Of a stretch of DNA of 64,000 bases, positions 1-11,867 are shown piece after piece. The DNA comes from Ustilago trichophora (taxonomy: Eukaryota; Basidiomycota; Ustilaginomycetes; Ustilaginales; Ustilaginaceae). The position numbers and the translations under genes are program-made. Where the stretch lies: NCBI GenBank assembly GCA_900323505.1, contig OOIN01000020.1, forward strand, positions 62,001 to 126,000, written 5' to 3'. The first letter of the stretch is position 1. Each line of letters opens with the position of its first letter. The notes under the pieces are model-generated. The model ran no database searches. It was given only the letters and a program-made list of their open reading frames with translations, and had not been told where the DNA came from.

Positions 1-1018
1 TATGTATTTCACCGCCCATCCTTCTAGGGTGATCAATGTGCCTTTACGTGGGGGAACAATCTGCCCATGGAGTCACGACATGCATGCAATACCACCATGA
101 GAACAATCTTTCTATTCTAGTCGATGGAACCAAGCGAGGCTCGATCCGAAGAAGAATTCACCTACGGTTTTCCTCGATGCACGGCCGGCGGGTCGCTTGT
201 CAAAAACCCAAACCTGCATAGGCCGGAATCTTCGCAATCAATTTGTGCAGCTTCGGCCCATTTCGTCGTGTCTGTGCACTCTCACCTTTCTGGAACGGCA
301 GCGATTGCTTCCTGAAAGTTTCTGCATGCCTTTACGCGCTGCGTGGTATGAGGAACGTGGACATCTGCTCGGATCGTTTTCGGCAGCTATGTGCGTCCGT
401 GTTTCTCTGCTTTGTATCCCTACTGATTGTCCATCTGAATACCTCTCTGTATCACCATTTTGGCCCTAGACGGCCAGTAACGCCATGCGTCCTCCCCTTA
501 CTTTGGCGCACTCGCTGCTCTTTGCTTTTCTCGCTGTTCGTGTTCCCGGAACATCTCGCTTCAACCATGCTTATCTTGTCGAAGAGGCAAGATTGCAGCC
601 GATAGAACCAAACACGTGCTAGCCGTTCCTACATTTCTTCCGCGGTACCCACACCTCAACCCGGCGGGGCGAAGGAAGTGCTGTTGCCGAAACGTGCCCT
701 TGTCCATGCGCTCAGTATGGCTTTTTGCACCGCTCAGCTTCTTCTGAATGGCTAGGAAGGTTGCGTCAGTACATCGTAGGAAAATACGCTCAGTGCTAAT
801 ATGCAGACAAAGGCGGCTTCAAATAAGCAAATGACATGATGTTACTATTTCGTCAAAGCTAATAAGCTCACGTGGCATGGGGAATCACCTACTGCAGACA
901 TTGCATGTGGTGACCAATGCCAACTAACGACGTCAAAGAATCTCCTCGGTGCCCGCGAGCCCTTATTATGCAGCGATGTCAACAGCTGGACCTGCCTCTG
1001 ATGACTGATTTACCAGAT
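1..1018. other. Window edge, no supported gene
   Basis: I see no convincing gene here. The overlapping plus-strand reading frames between 36 and 605 are short (61-120 codons), mostly lack a good ATG context and show no recognisable domain. The stretch lies downstream of the MFS transporter gene and probably holds its 3' untranslated region plus ordinary intergenic DNA. A gene ending just outside the window cannot be excluded. Confidence 0.5.
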
Positions 1019-2811
1019 TCAAGCTGAACCATTGCTCTTGCCTGGCTCTACCTTGAACTCCGCAGATGGGCTAGCGAATCTAGACTTTCCCCTCAACCAA
1101 GCCCCATACCGATACAGCAACACCAACAGCGGCACGCACAAGCACGCCAAACCAGCGAGCAGCGAAACGCCCTTGCCAATGCCCAAGTTCTTAAACAGTG
1201 GTCGACCCACCATCACGAAACCCGCCGCGAGCGACGATCTAGAAAAATCATTCGCGGCCAACAGCGAAGCTGCGTACTTGGGATACACCTGCGGGACGTA
1301 TAGCAGGACGCATTGCAGCAGCACATAAAATCCGATGCTATAGATTCCGATGCCAACGAGACCTACCGTCCAGTGAATCCATTCTCGTGTTGTCCAGGCG
1401 AAGAGAAAAAGGCCGAGGGGCATCATGATGCTAGCCGGGATCGCCGGAATGAGGCGCGATTCGAGTGGGGGAAGATTGCCGGATTTGCGGATTCGAGGCT
1501 CGACGTAGTGGTGCACGTAAAAGATGTATCCAGAGGCGCTCATGGCGGTGGTCACTACGACGCTGAGGAATGTGAGGCCCGCAGTGCCCAGCTTGAAGCG
1601 ATAAATAACCGGATAGATCAGGGGGAAGCTCTCAAAGAAGCTATAGTAGATAGCGTAGACTAGGGAGACGTAGACGTTCATGAATCCTGTGCCTGGGTCC
1701 AAGATCGAGATTTGGATTGGTCGAATGAGGGCATCTACGATCACCTTTTGCAGGGTGAGCTTGCTCTCCTCCATCTCTACTGCACACCTCAGGCCCAAAC
1801 ACTGCGTCACCTTTCGCAGCCGACGAGCCCTTCGCACCAGGATGTTCTGAGCACTCGTCTCTGGCATGCAAAAGAACATCAGGATCAGCACCGGCCCACA
1901 CAGCCAGACCTGGATCCACATTGGCCATCGCCACGTTTTGGCTTGCACCGCAAATCCACCCATCACGGGGCCCAGTGCAGGGCCCATACTCGCCGCGGCC
2001 ACCCAGATGGCGATACAGTAGGGAAGCTGGATGACGCTGTACATATCTTGAAGTGTTGCACCTCCCGTGGCTAGCGCAGGGGAGCCCACGAAGCCAGCGA
2101 GGAACCGCAAGATGATGAGCGATGCAAAGCTGGGTGCAACTGCTGTACCAACTGTAAAGGCGGTATAGAGGATGAATGTGATGATGTAGATCCAGTTACG
2201 ACCTAGGGAGGGAATCTCGGACAGGGGGGAGAAGAGCATCGCTCCGGCGCCATCTGTCATACGAACAAACAAACAAGATGGAAGACTGCATATCAGTATA
2301 GGAACCCTTGAAAAAGATCCGATGGTGAGAGGGGCTTCCACCTACAACCAAAGACGAATAGGGCAAGGCCAAGGTTAGCAGCAGCGTACGAGACCTCGAA
2401 TTGTTGCATTACCCCCATCACAGATGGTGTGTAGATCGCCGACCCGAGATAGACCGTAAACGTATACAGACATATTAACCCAGCGACAGAAGCCTTTTCG
2501 GTTGAAGACCAGTTCTGTGGGTTGTCGGGATCTTTATCGCCATACCAGCCAACTAAGCTGTGAAAATTCTTCTCTTTGGGCACATTCGATGCCTGAGAGT
2601 TTCGAGATGGCACGGTTTGGGAGGCTTTAACCCATCGTGCGGCCCAGTGTGCCCATTCTGTCGCATCGGATCCGTTGTGCTGTCCCAAAGCATTTCTTGA
2701 ATCCTCGATCCACCCCGACGGTAAGTCGATGCATCGCTCTCGATGAGCAAACAGCTGATCTCGGCTCAAAGTCCGGATCAGCTGGCCAAAGGCTGTATCG
2801 CCAAAGTGCAT
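1019..2811 (-). CDS. MFS transporter, DHA1 drug/polyamine type
   Basis: This is a predicted 566-aa proton-coupled major facilitator of the plasma membrane, probably exporting drugs, polyamines or other small toxic molecules. I read two exons, 2811-2346 and 2253-1019, with a 92-bp intron (donor GTAGGT at 2345, acceptor ATGACAG ending at 2254). The join restores the family sequence LALFVFGYGAGAMLFSPLSE. Before the first helix there is the typical fungal motif GDKDPDNPQNWS, followed by about twelve hydrophobic segments, including the motif region LSEIPSLGRN and the long cytoplasmic loop after the sixth helix. The reading frame extends upstream to a GTG, but the first ATG (MHFGDTAFGQLIR) at 2811 is the natural start. 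The substrate cannot be read from sequence; TPO1/FLR1-like proteins are the nearest families I recognise. Confidence 0.85.
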
Positions 2812-3512
2812 ACTCGTTGTTCTACGTGAGGGGCAAGTCGCGATGTGTGTCGATACCGCTCGGAAAAGCACCTCTGTGTGCCTTGAACGCTGTACAAGAG
2901 TGCGAGTTCAAACCAAGACCACACACTTTATATACAGTATTGTATCCCACAAGATGCCACACAATCAACCCTCATGATGCAGAGACAAGGTCAAAGCCGA
3001 CAATTCAACTCCAATGCAATGCGTAGAGCTGAGTTAAGTTTCAGTTATTAGACGTGAAGGTTTGACTCAGTAGCATGGAAGGTTTTCATGAACGATGCGG
3101 CTGTTTCCAGGGAAATTTTGGAAGCTCGGTAGCCACCGCGTGCCTGCATCGATCGCACCCGCGGCTCGTGGAGGATAACTTGATATGACACAAGACAGGT
3201 GATGAGCATGTGACGAGTGTTTGCCCCCAAGCACACCCTTGCTCAATTTGACAAAACCGCTTCGACACCGATTGCAGTTTTCATGGACACCTAAACTCTA
3301 CTACAGAAGTACAAGGTTCCTCTGAATTGAACATGAGTGAATATTCTTTGAGCTACATCTGGCTAGGTCCGTAGCCGGCCAGCGCCATGAATTTCTGTTA
3401 CAATTGGAGTTTGCGATATACAGTTGAAGTCTATTGAAAATTTTCATCTCGTCCTTCGACAACGAACTCGCCATGTATACATACTGTAACTTTGTGTTGA
3501 AAGAAAACAAGA
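2812..3512. other. Intergenic region between MFS and SDR genes
   Basis: This 0.7-kb gap is upstream of the MFS transporter and downstream of the SDR gene, so it should hold the transporter promoter and the reductase 3' end. The short frames in it (60-83 codons) look like chance. I see no other feature. Confidence 0.5.
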
Positions 3513-4689
3513 CTACTTTCGGCTCTCTGCCAATTTCGCCTCTAGCACCCAATCGATGAAATCGGTTACCATCTGTTTCGGCTCCTTGTACGTCAGCCCA
3601 AGAATCTCCTTTGACGCCGTCGTATCGTACCTAGTTACCCGCTTCTGGATCGCCTCTGCATCCTCTGGCTTTTCCACCTTGTCAAATGGAACCTCACCTC
3701 TATGCTCTTTAGCCCAGTTGACCAATTGCCAATTACTCGACTGGGCACCCACCAACAAGAATCTCTTACCATCAGCCTCCTCCCTCTGCATTGCTCGAAC
3801 ATGACCCTCTACAACATCCTCCAAATCCACATACCCCGCCAAGGTATTATCCGGTTGCAAAGGTCTACCGTTAAGCAACTGCCAAAAGGAGCCATTGGTC
3901 CCACTTAACCCTTGCCCCATAGTAGGCCTACCTATCACCAATGCAGGGTTGACCGTAGTTAGCTTGAAATGCGGTTTCTTATCCTCTACAAACTTCCACG
4001 CTGCCTCTTCGGCTAGTTTCTTGGAAGCGGCATAGATGGTCATTGCGACCTTGATATATCCTTCCTTGTCGGTCGTGGACAGTTTCTCGCCGAGGGAAGC
4101 AGCCTCGTTGTAGGTGATTGGGTTCCAGTCGGCCTCGGTGAAAGTTGCACCTGTGTTGGCTCGGGTCAAGCTGAGGATGGATGCGACGCTGGAGGTGAGT
4201 ACGATTTTTTGTACGGTTGGCGTGGAATGGGCGTCTTGAAGAAGTGTCAGAGTGCCGGAAAGGGCTGGGTCGAGGAAGTCTCGTTTGACATCGGTCTTTC
4301 CTACTGCCGGTAGGGGAGAGGCCATGTGGAAGACGTGCGTCGCGCCTGACATCATCGCGAAGACAAACAGATTGACACAGGTGACAGTGAATTTTGTGCG
4401 AGTGAAAAGGATCAGCAGTGAAAACGAGCAGAATAAGGTTACGAATCAGCGCAGACTCACCTTGAAGAGCATCCCTAAAAGCCTTTTCAGCAGTTATATC
4501 TTGAACAAGTCTAATCTCGAGATACCCTTTCGCCTCGGCTGTCAGCGAGGAACGTAGCGACTCCCCTGCTTGAGCACGACGAACAGTAGCTCGTACATGC
4601 GCACCGGCATCAACGAGCCTTCTGACCAGCGCCGATGCTATATAACCATTTGCGCCTGTTACTACGTAGATGGGCTTGATTTCGGACAT
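3513..4689 (-). CDS. Extended SDR reductase (GRE2/dihydroflavonol reductase-like)
   Basis: This is a predicted 353-aa NAD(P)H-dependent oxidoreductase of the extended short-chain dehydrogenase family, which reduces aldehydes or ketones such as methylglyoxal in the GRE2 branch. There are two exons, 4689-4461 and 4345-3513, with a 115-bp intron (GTGAGT to GATGTCAG). Splicing yields DALQGATHVFHMASP, the normal junction for this family. The Gly-rich cofactor motif VVTGANGYIAS is at residues ~9-19 and the catalytic YAASK (Y-x-x-x-K) near residue 178. A Thr-rich core follows, with a late substrate-binding lobe containing VNPALVIGRP. The start ATG at 4689 lies just ahead of the first beta-strand, as usual. 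The exact substrate is unknown; a role in aldehyde detoxification is inference. Confidence 0.85.
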
Positions 4690-5578
4690 GATCGATGTGT
4701 GCTTGAACGACGAGAATTGCTTCAGAGTCCAAGTGAAAGATGACGGACTATCATCATCTTGTCCGTACCAGGTTTGGGCTTTCTTTTTATGCCCTTCTCA
4801 CTCGTCACTCCTTCCAGAGACGACTGCGAAACCAAAGTAGATCACACAACATTGTTCTACAACAGCGTCATCTCTCCGGAGTCCGATTTCGAACAATCTC
4901 GCGTCAAAGTGAGCGCCACATTATATCTCCGTGTGACTTCGACAATAAGTTGTCTCTGGTGCTGGACTTTTTCCCGCTGTCAATCAGTGCACAGATTTCA
5001 AAAAAAAAAAGAAAAGAAAAGAGAGATAAATCCGGAGTAACGAACAGCAGGTTACCAAGTCTAGACTAGCTTGATATGCAGGATCTCAAACACTCACTTA
5101 CTTGCAACCGTCGTGGAATTGGTGTAGGTATAGACGATGAGAACTGTCAATCTAGTTAGAGCATCGAGGCATTGAGACTAGAGTACAGTAGAAGGGCAAT
5201 TTTGCAACCAAGATCTCGCCCATTCAAGTGCCTGGTGGGGGAAACTTTGCACTGAGCCATAACTTATGTTATTTCCGACAACTTACAGGCAAAGTTGGTC
5301 ATAAAGTGGAAATATGAGCTCATCATGCTCAATATCAATTGGTGTCAGGAGAAAGGTGCACACACATCTTCTCGAACAGCGCAAGATGTCGTCCGGCAGC
5401 TGATCGTTGTTGCAACGTACAACGAAACAGTCCCACAGCTCCCAATCATGCAGACAAACTACCTTCCTGTACAGTACACACAAAGATACCGATATCCGAG
5501 CTGATGTGTCAACACGCCCTTCAACCATTCAATCACTATGCAGCATCTTGTTGAGACGGCGTTTCGTCAATCTATCGC
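4690..5578. other. Intergenic region with two GTACAGTA sites
   Basis: This 0.9-kb gap holds the SDR promoter (it reads leftwards from 4689) and the 3' flank of the 1171-aa gene. It contains a purine tract at about 5000-5035 and two copies of the recurrent intergenic motif, GTACAGTA at 5183-5190 and TGTACAGTACA at 5468-5478. The overlapping frames of 60-109 codons show no family resemblance and are not called. Confidence 0.5.
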
Positions 5579-8500
5579 CTACACCGCAACCTGGTGCACC
5601 TCGTCAGAGGGCACAGCCGTCACCACAGGACCATTGACTCCTTCATTATTAGACATTGCCTTTGCTGCCGCTGCAGCAGCTGCAGCCACAGTCACACTGC
5701 TGACGGTGGAGGAGAGAGCATCTTCTTCCAGCATGACTTGGTCGACCTTTGTCTGAGGTAGATGAGCAGTAGAAGGGTCCGGAGTGTGCAGTTCTTCGCT
5801 GATCGCACTTTCGCTTCCATGCTTCATCAGTGCTCCACTGCCAGGACGGCTCATAGTGCTGTGTCCGCTGCCAAGGAAGAACGAGTCTTCCGACGAGGGC
5901 GTCTGAGAGTCAGTGCGGAGGATTTGAGCAGGTCGCGATCGTTCCCATCCATCTTCTTTGCTCGATTCCTTGTCCTCCTCGGTGCTGCTTAATGCAGCTG
6001 CTTTGTCGTCCACTTCAGCGGTATCCGTCTGCTTCGGATCAACAATAGCCTTCGAGTCGCCGTTGGTACTGCTTCCGAGCTTGTAAGCAGATCGAGTGCC
6101 AAATCCATTCTTGGCCATCTCCTCATTGACAGGTGCAGGAGAAGCTTTTGAAAGGTCCAGGCCCTGGATTCGAGGAGCAAGCTCCGACTCCACGGTCGCA
6201 ACCTTCCGAGTACGCTCGTCAGGAGAGTCGACAGCTTTGGTGATGCGCGTCTCGCTTGAGTCAGTCGAGCTCTCAGCCTTGCTGACATCGTCGGCCTTGC
6301 TAAGCTTCTGCAATTTATCCATATCCACCACGGGCATCGTAGATGCGTCCGGAAAGTTGGCCTTGGCATTGTTGGCCTCCTTGTCGCTCTTGGAGCTAAA
6401 GCTGCTGAGTCGGCGCAAGAGTGCTCGGATGGGCCGCTTCTTCTGCGTGGGCCGCTCCACTGAGTCCAGAGCCATGCTTGAACGTCGGCTCGCGTTGGCA
6501 CTCGAAGGCTTGCTTTGGCGAGAAGCATCATGCGTCGGTGGCAGATCCACAGCACGGAACGCGACGGGCGAAACATCGGCATCGCTATCGGCGGAGACCG
6601 CAGCCGACTGCGGCGACAAGGATTGAGCTGGTGTCTCGGCAGAGGGCGTAGCATAGACACTCATGTCGGGCGACGTAGCGGAAGAAGCATGATGCGAAGA
6701 GGCCTGTACGCTAGAGGCAGTGTCGACCTGCACTTTCGATCTGTTGGAGCGGAATAAGCCGGAAAGACGGTTCATCTTGCTCGACTTGGCAGGAACCGCC
6801 AATCCAGGATGAGTGCTCACCTCGGACGGCGCCATCGAGGTGCGCCTGCTGGGCACTATCACGCTGGCCTCGTCCGGACGTAGACCACCATCGTCGGTAG
6901 AGACGATGGGGAGCTCCTTGCTATCAACGTTGGAACTGGTCGCGTCAGTCTCAGCCTGTCCGTTGACACCTGTAGAGCCATCTTCGGCAGACTGCTTCTG
7001 AGTAGCAGCTACTTGCTTTAGGTTGGTGAAAGAGGGGCTCGGACTAGGCGCTCGACTGCTGGCACGACTTCCAAATGGCGTCAATCGCTTGCTGCCGCCT
7101 TCCTTGGGTGGCTTGGTAAGGCCCTGCAGCTCGGCTTGCGGATCGTTCATTGTCATAGTTAGGACTGGACGACGCTTGCTGTTGTTGGGCGACGTCTGCG
7201 ATGCAGACCAGGTCGAGGCGCCAGAGAGACTGCGCGACACGGCCACTTGGTTGGGGGTATGGTAGACGTGAGTCTTGTTGGCGTAGGCCATGGTAGCGTC
7301 GAAAGGCGAGTTTTCCTGGGTGAGGGGAATGCCAAAGGGATCGGTATTGTCCAGGGTCAGACTAGCGGAACGAGAAGTCGCAGGCGGAAGGCTTGGATAA
7401 GGCGAGCCGCCGAGACCCAAGAACATCTCCTTTGGCACCATTCCGTTGGTAGGATCAGCAGGGAGGCCAGGTGTTGGCTTGACTGCACCGATACCCGTCA
7501 TACTCAATCCTTCAACAGCCCTTGCGCGTGCATTGGAACGTGAGGCGTGAAGAGGTGTCATAGGCTTGAGACCGTTGGGAGCAGTGGAAACGGGAGTGAT
7601 ACTATCGTCCTGCAGAGGCGCATCCTCAAGAATGCTAGGAAAGGAGCGACGGCGTGGGTCGTTGAAGGCGCCGTGACCAGCTTTGGTGCGATGGGGTGAC
7701 GAGCTACCGCTGCGGCTGGCGCGTGCAAATGGAGGCTGGGGTACCTGCTCAGCGATGGCTTCAGCGGCAAGTTCGCGAGCGAGCAGGTCTAAGTCGCGCG
7801 TGTCGGCATACCTTCGTCGTCGGCCTGGCGTTGCGGTTCCCGAGGAAGTACCCGAGCCGATAGTAGGGCTGCTGGGCGCTGGAGTGGGCGTCTCGGAGCC
7901 GTCTCGAGAGTCGTTTGAATTCTCGGACTTGTTTCGACGCGCACGCGAGCTCATGGCGCGGAGGAAGCTCTTTCGTCTCTTGATCTGCGTCTCTCCGCCA
8001 GCATCCGATTTGGAACGAGCGCGTTGCGAAGGAGTACGAGAGAGCTCGTGTTGGACCTGGTCGGACTGCGCGCCGTTGTCTTCTACGGCGCTATTGTCCT
8101 GATTGGTGGTGGTGATAGGGGAAAGGCTGGAACCGATGCGTTTGGGAGAAGCTGGAGCCGACTTGCCCTTCTTTCGGGTCTCGACACGAGCCTGCTGACG
8201 AGCAGCTTCGAGGACGAGCTGGGCAGCACGTGCCAACATGTTGACCTCTGCACCTTGCTCTGCTTGGGAAGCTTCTCTGCTCTTGGCTGGTGGCGTCACA
8301 CACGGCGTAGCGCCATCGCCGCTCATTGTTCCTGTGACGACGTCTTGATGCGACACAGCCTTGATGCTGGTATCCATGGTAGCCGGAGGTGGTGAAGGTT
8401 GCTGTGTGGTTGACGAACTGGTGCTTGCGAGAATTTCTGGATGGATACCGCTGTTGCCAAGCGCCGAAATGGTTTGGGAGACAGTTGGGAGCTGGGAAGC

Positions 8501-9094
8501 AGACTTTGTTGGGGAAATGGAAGGAGGAGAGGTGGAAGATGTAGAGGAGCGAGGCTGAAAGATGGGCTGACCTAGACCACGATTTTGTGCGTGTGCTTGA
8601 GCAGCAGCTGTGCTCCCCGAAGCAAGCGCAGCGTGTACTTGGATGGACGAGGCGAGTTCGCGTTCTGCAGCTGTGCTATCTGAAACCTCCATAAAGGGTT
8701 CCGGAGTCTGTTGCGAGTCCCACTTGATGCCGCTTTTGAACTTGCCTGTAGGTTTGCTGAGTTCGGCCAAGTTGGCGCCCGTGGTTGCGTCGGTTGATTT
8801 GCGGGATGTTCGCGACGAGATGCGTCTACCAATGGACGGTCTCGGTTCGCGTGATTCTGCGTTGGTACTCGCTTGAGCTTCTGCAGAGGAAGTGTTTGCG
8901 CGGGTGGAAGAAGAGCTTGTTAAACGAGCGAGCACTCCACCACCTGAAAAGCTCGAGGAGGAACGACGGAAAGGGTTGGCGGTGATGAAGCGCGGCTGGG
9001 AAGAGGAGGAAGCTTGTTGATGCAATGCATTGGCAGCTGATTCCGGGCTAGGCGGCTGCGCATCCTGTGCTGCGGTGTCGGCGTGTGTTGCCAT
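5579..9094 (-). CDS. Unrecognised 1171-aa Ser/Ala-rich protein
   Basis: I do not recognise this protein. It is one uninterrupted frame from a good ATG (MATHADTAAQ) at 9094. It is dominated by serine, alanine, proline and threonine with many basic patches, so it is probably largely disordered. Repeated short modules of the form R-R-x-S (for example SRRTS, RRSS, RRLSSF, RRRSF) resemble basophilic kinase sites. A few segments look more constrained: RFITANPFRRSSSSF near residue 36, KPTGKFKSGIKWD near residue 115, and KKRPIRALLRRLSSFSSK near residue 890. The C-terminus has a run of eight alanines. There is no signal peptide or membrane span. A scaffold or signalling role is only a guess. The size and intact frame make it a real gene. 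Confidence 0.8.
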   Translation of the reverse strand: MATHADTAAQDAQPPSPESAANALHQQASSSSQPRFITANPFRRSSSSFSGGGVLARLTSSSSTRANTSSAEAQASTNAESREPRPSIGRRISSRTSRKSTDATTGANLAELSKPTGKFKSGIKWDSQQTPEPFMEVSDSTAAERELASSIQVHAALASGSTAAAQAHAQNRGLGQPIFQPRSSTSSTSPPSISPTKSASQLPTVSQTISALGNSGIHPEILASTSSSTTQQPSPPPATMDTSIKAVSHQDVVTGTMSGDGATPCVTPPAKSREASQAEQGAEVNMLARAAQLVLEAARQQARVETRKKGKSAPASPKRIGSSLSPITTTNQDNSAVEDNGAQSDQVQHELSRTPSQRARSKSDAGGETQIKRRKSFLRAMSSRARRNKSENSNDSRDGSETPTPAPSSPTIGSGTSSGTATPGRRRRYADTRDLDLLARELAAEAIAEQVPQPPFARASRSGSSSPHRTKAGHGAFNDPRRRSFPSILEDAPLQDDSITPVSTAPNGLKPMTPLHASRSNARARAVEGLSMTGIGAVKPTPGLPADPTNGMVPKEMFLGLGGSPYPSLPPATSRSASLTLDNTDPFGIPLTQENSPFDATMAYANKTHVYHTPNQVAVSRSLSGASTWSASQTSPNNSKRRPVLTMTMNDPQAELQGLTKPPKEGGSKRLTPFGSRASSRAPSPSPSFTNLKQVAATQKQSAEDGSTGVNGQAETDATSSNVDSKELPIVSTDDGGLRPDEASVIVPSRRTSMAPSEVSTHPGLAVPAKSSKMNRLSGLFRSNRSKVQVDTASSVQASSHHASSATSPDMSVYATPSAETPAQSLSPQSAAVSADSDADVSPVAFRAVDLPPTHDASRQSKPSSANASRRSSMALDSVERPTQKKRPIRALLRRLSSFSSKSDKEANNAKANFPDASTMPVVDMDKLQKLSKADDVSKAESSTDSSETRITKAVDSPDERTRKVATVESELAPRIQGLDLSKASPAPVNEEMAKNGFGTRSAYKLGSSTNGDSKAIVDPKQTDTAEVDDKAAALSSTEEDKESSKEDGWERSRPAQILRTDSQTPSSEDSFFLGSGHSTMSRPGSGALMKHGSESAISEELHTPDPSTAHLPQTKVDQVMLEEDALSSTVSSVTVAAAAAAAAKAMSNNEGVNGPVVTAVPSDEVHQVAV

Positions 9095-11867
9095 GTTGGC
9101 GTGCTACAAAGGATCGCCAGTCGAACAGCAACTGCAATCGATGCGATGCGATGCGATGCGATACGACTCTTTTTGATTCGATGTGGGCTTTTGCTATCTG
9201 CAATGAGTGGAGCAATTTGGGATGGCAGCAGCAGCTGTGCTTTGTCCCAATGCGTTGGTGCGTCAAGAGATGATAAACCGTTTTGCGCAATGTATAAGCG
9301 TCTGCGGCCAATCCGAATCGAGGCAGCGCACGAGCCCGGTCAATGTGACTTTGACAGACGAAAGGCAGAGTGTGACAGCCGAAGAGGGAAAGAAGAGCTC
9401 AATTATTTGGCTTGTGGGACTTGAATTTTGGCAACTTTGCTTGGCAAATGATGCGTAGATGAAGCAAAGCAAGCTTAATTGTGTCGGTTGCGTAACGGAG
9501 GTCTTTGCAGCAACAAGCTTTCGAGCTTGTCACACCCGAGGCCTGGAGCTTGATGATCACTAGGGTAGAGACGATTGCAGCAGGCGTCAAGATCCGAGAG
9601 AGTTGACCGATAGGAGAGGGCGCAGATATCGCGAATAGGGTCGAAAGAAGGTTGGATTTGGGATAAACGGTGGATGTGTGAGAAGCGTCAAGAGTGAATA
9701 ATGGACGATTGCGAGCGAGTGTGTCCACGCTGGCAGGGTATAGATGAAGACAAAGACGAGATGCAGCAGTCGAGTAGGTGATAATGGATGGGAGGTGAGT
9801 GTGGATGGCGGGAATGAAGAGGAGCTAGCTAGCGAAGAGGGTGGACCATGGCAATTAGCAATGGCAATGATGGCCTGACCTGTCAAGGACGACTCGTCGT
9901 AAAGAGTACTGTACAGTATAGTAGCTTGGAAACGTGAGCGTGGGCATTGAATTGACCAAGGAGGACAAGAGAGTGGCTGTCACGCATGGCTTGTATGCAG
10001 CTCTCTGCGAGCTGAACTTGAAAAACTGTCGCTTTGAGAGTGTTGTTGTGCTGCTGCTTTGCTTTAAATCAAATAGAGACACGGTGACGCATGAGCACGC
10101 CCTCACCGCAAAACACACAAATTCCAAAGATTTCGATGCACAAGAATTTCAACACAACAGCACAGCACGGCACAGCACAGCACAGCATGGCCATTTGGTT
10201 CTACTGTATCTTGATGAAATCACAAAAATTCTTTGGCAACAGGCAGGCACAGCGGCAGCAGCACACTTTCTAGTCTTTTTTTTTTTCTTTTTCTTTTTTC
10301 TTTCTTTTGGCTGCGAAATTACTGTAGACCAGATAGGCGTCTTTCCCACCAAAGAGCCAGCCAGCCAAGCGACTCGGATGTCGCCTTTCTTTGTTCAACA
10401 ACATCGACATGAGGGATTCGACCCTTGCCCTTCTCATCTCTGTAGCGAGGCTGCACAACACACAACCCTGCGCATCATTTGCGGCCCCTATCGATTCCAC
10501 CACACAGTCCCTGACCCTCGCTAGCTACCTACATTCAATCCTGCCCTGCATCCATAGCCAGCCAGCCAGCCAGCGAGCAAGGCCGAACTTTGCGTCGCTT
10601 GAATCACTGACAGCTGTCATTGAATACAGGCCAAAACCAGTCGAGGTTTCCGCTGCGCTTGCCAAGTGATGCTGACCTATAGAAGTCGTGAAGCTCTTAT
10701 CGTCCACAAGGCACCGCGCTGATCATGTGCGATCGTTCTGGAATCGCTCCAAAGCCCGAAGAATGCATGTGTACAGTATGTCCAAAGTGTGGATGAATCA
10801 AGGATCGCTTAGATGCGGCTACAGCACAGATTCCAGCCAGGGCCTCGCTAAGCGCTCTTCTGTCACTTTACGGCGATAAACCCGCCAAGAAGAAGCCAAG
10901 CCGATGCTGTTGCACAAGAGTAATAACTATGATGCTTAGCCAGCTAGCACGAGGATCACAGATCATGGCTCACAAGCTCGCTTCTTGACTGTCATCATAG
11001 ATGATGGTGGTCATAGTGCTTTCTGCATGAATCTTTCAAGAGGCTCAATTTGATTTTCCGAATCACCAACCGCAAAGACAGGAATGTCGAGCTTGATTTT
11101 CCAACTCGATCGATCCGGCACCTTCCTCTCTCTTTCGGCTTCTCGCTGCGAGATTGCCTTTCTTTCATGACAACCTTGAACCCGCCACGTTCGACTTGTG
11201 CCAAGCATCCTCATCGTCATCAGAAGCACCAAACACTTCCTAATCCTTTCAGACAAGATCGTTTCCGATCCTGCTGTCGCAACTTGTAGCCTACCCTTTC
11301 GAAACATTGAATCAAGGCAAAGATTCGACGGATTAAAGAGAGGCAATCATGAAGCGAGATCAACCGGTGTCCAAGTGCTAATCAAAGTGGCTGGCGAGCG
11401 ATTGAGATCGGCTGCAGTTGCCAAAGCCAAGCTGCACAGGTGAAGTCATCGTTGTCTCGTTTTTCGCGCTTTTCGTGCATGCATCAATTTCCCGTCCCTT
11501 GAAATTCCAATCGGTTGCTGTTGGCTGCTTTGGCTGCTCTGTTCCTTTGCACAAAGCTTAACTAGATCGCCGGCGCGTTATAGCCTGCTTCTGTTGACTG
11601 GAATCATTCAAAGACGTGATCTTGACCGGCCAACCTGGTCAGCTCACCTGCTTAATCTCACACCCTACCTGTTTTTTTTTTTTCTTTTCTCTTTTTCAAG
11701 CAATCCCAATCTGTAGCAATATCGGGCCGTCGGCTGACATCCGAGGGGTGATCCGAGATGCGACCCTGGCACGCTTCATAGTCTAAACACAGGTGCTGAT
11801 GCATTATGGGATAAAGTGTTGATGGTACAAGTACAAATGCAGGTCATAAACCGAGACGAAAAGATGC
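9095..11867. other. Long intergenic region, 2.8 kb, with simple repeats
   Basis: This region separates the start of the 1171-aa gene (9094) from the 3' end of TSR3 (11868). It holds several low-complexity tracts: four ATGCG units near 9139-9163, CACAG-type repeats at about 10158-10190, poly-T at 10276-10310 and 11672-11695, and CCAG repeats at 10556-10575. One copy of the intergenic palindrome, AGTACTGTACAGTA, is at 9905-9918. The longest frame (9934-10524, 196 codons) runs through the poly-T tract and is not convincing. No gene is supported. Confidence 0.5.
9139..9163. repeat. ATGCG pentanucleotide repeat
   Basis: There are four tandem copies of the unit GATGC/ATGCG just upstream of the start of the 1171-aa gene, within its presumed promoter or leader. 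Confidence 0.7.

Noticed and set aside
243..605. 120-codon frame with hydrophobic stretch, possible small secreted protein
   Set aside because: Opens at GTG, no signal-peptide arrangement, several overlapping frames of similar length in the same stretch.
4740..5069. 109-codon frame upstream of the SDR gene
   Set aside because: Short, ends in a poly-Lys stretch from an A-rich tract, no domain; lies in the SDR promoter.
9934..10524. 196-codon plus-strand frame in the 2.8-kb gap
   Set aside because: It crosses a poly-T tract translated as a run of Phe, opens at a non-ATG codon, and shows no domain.
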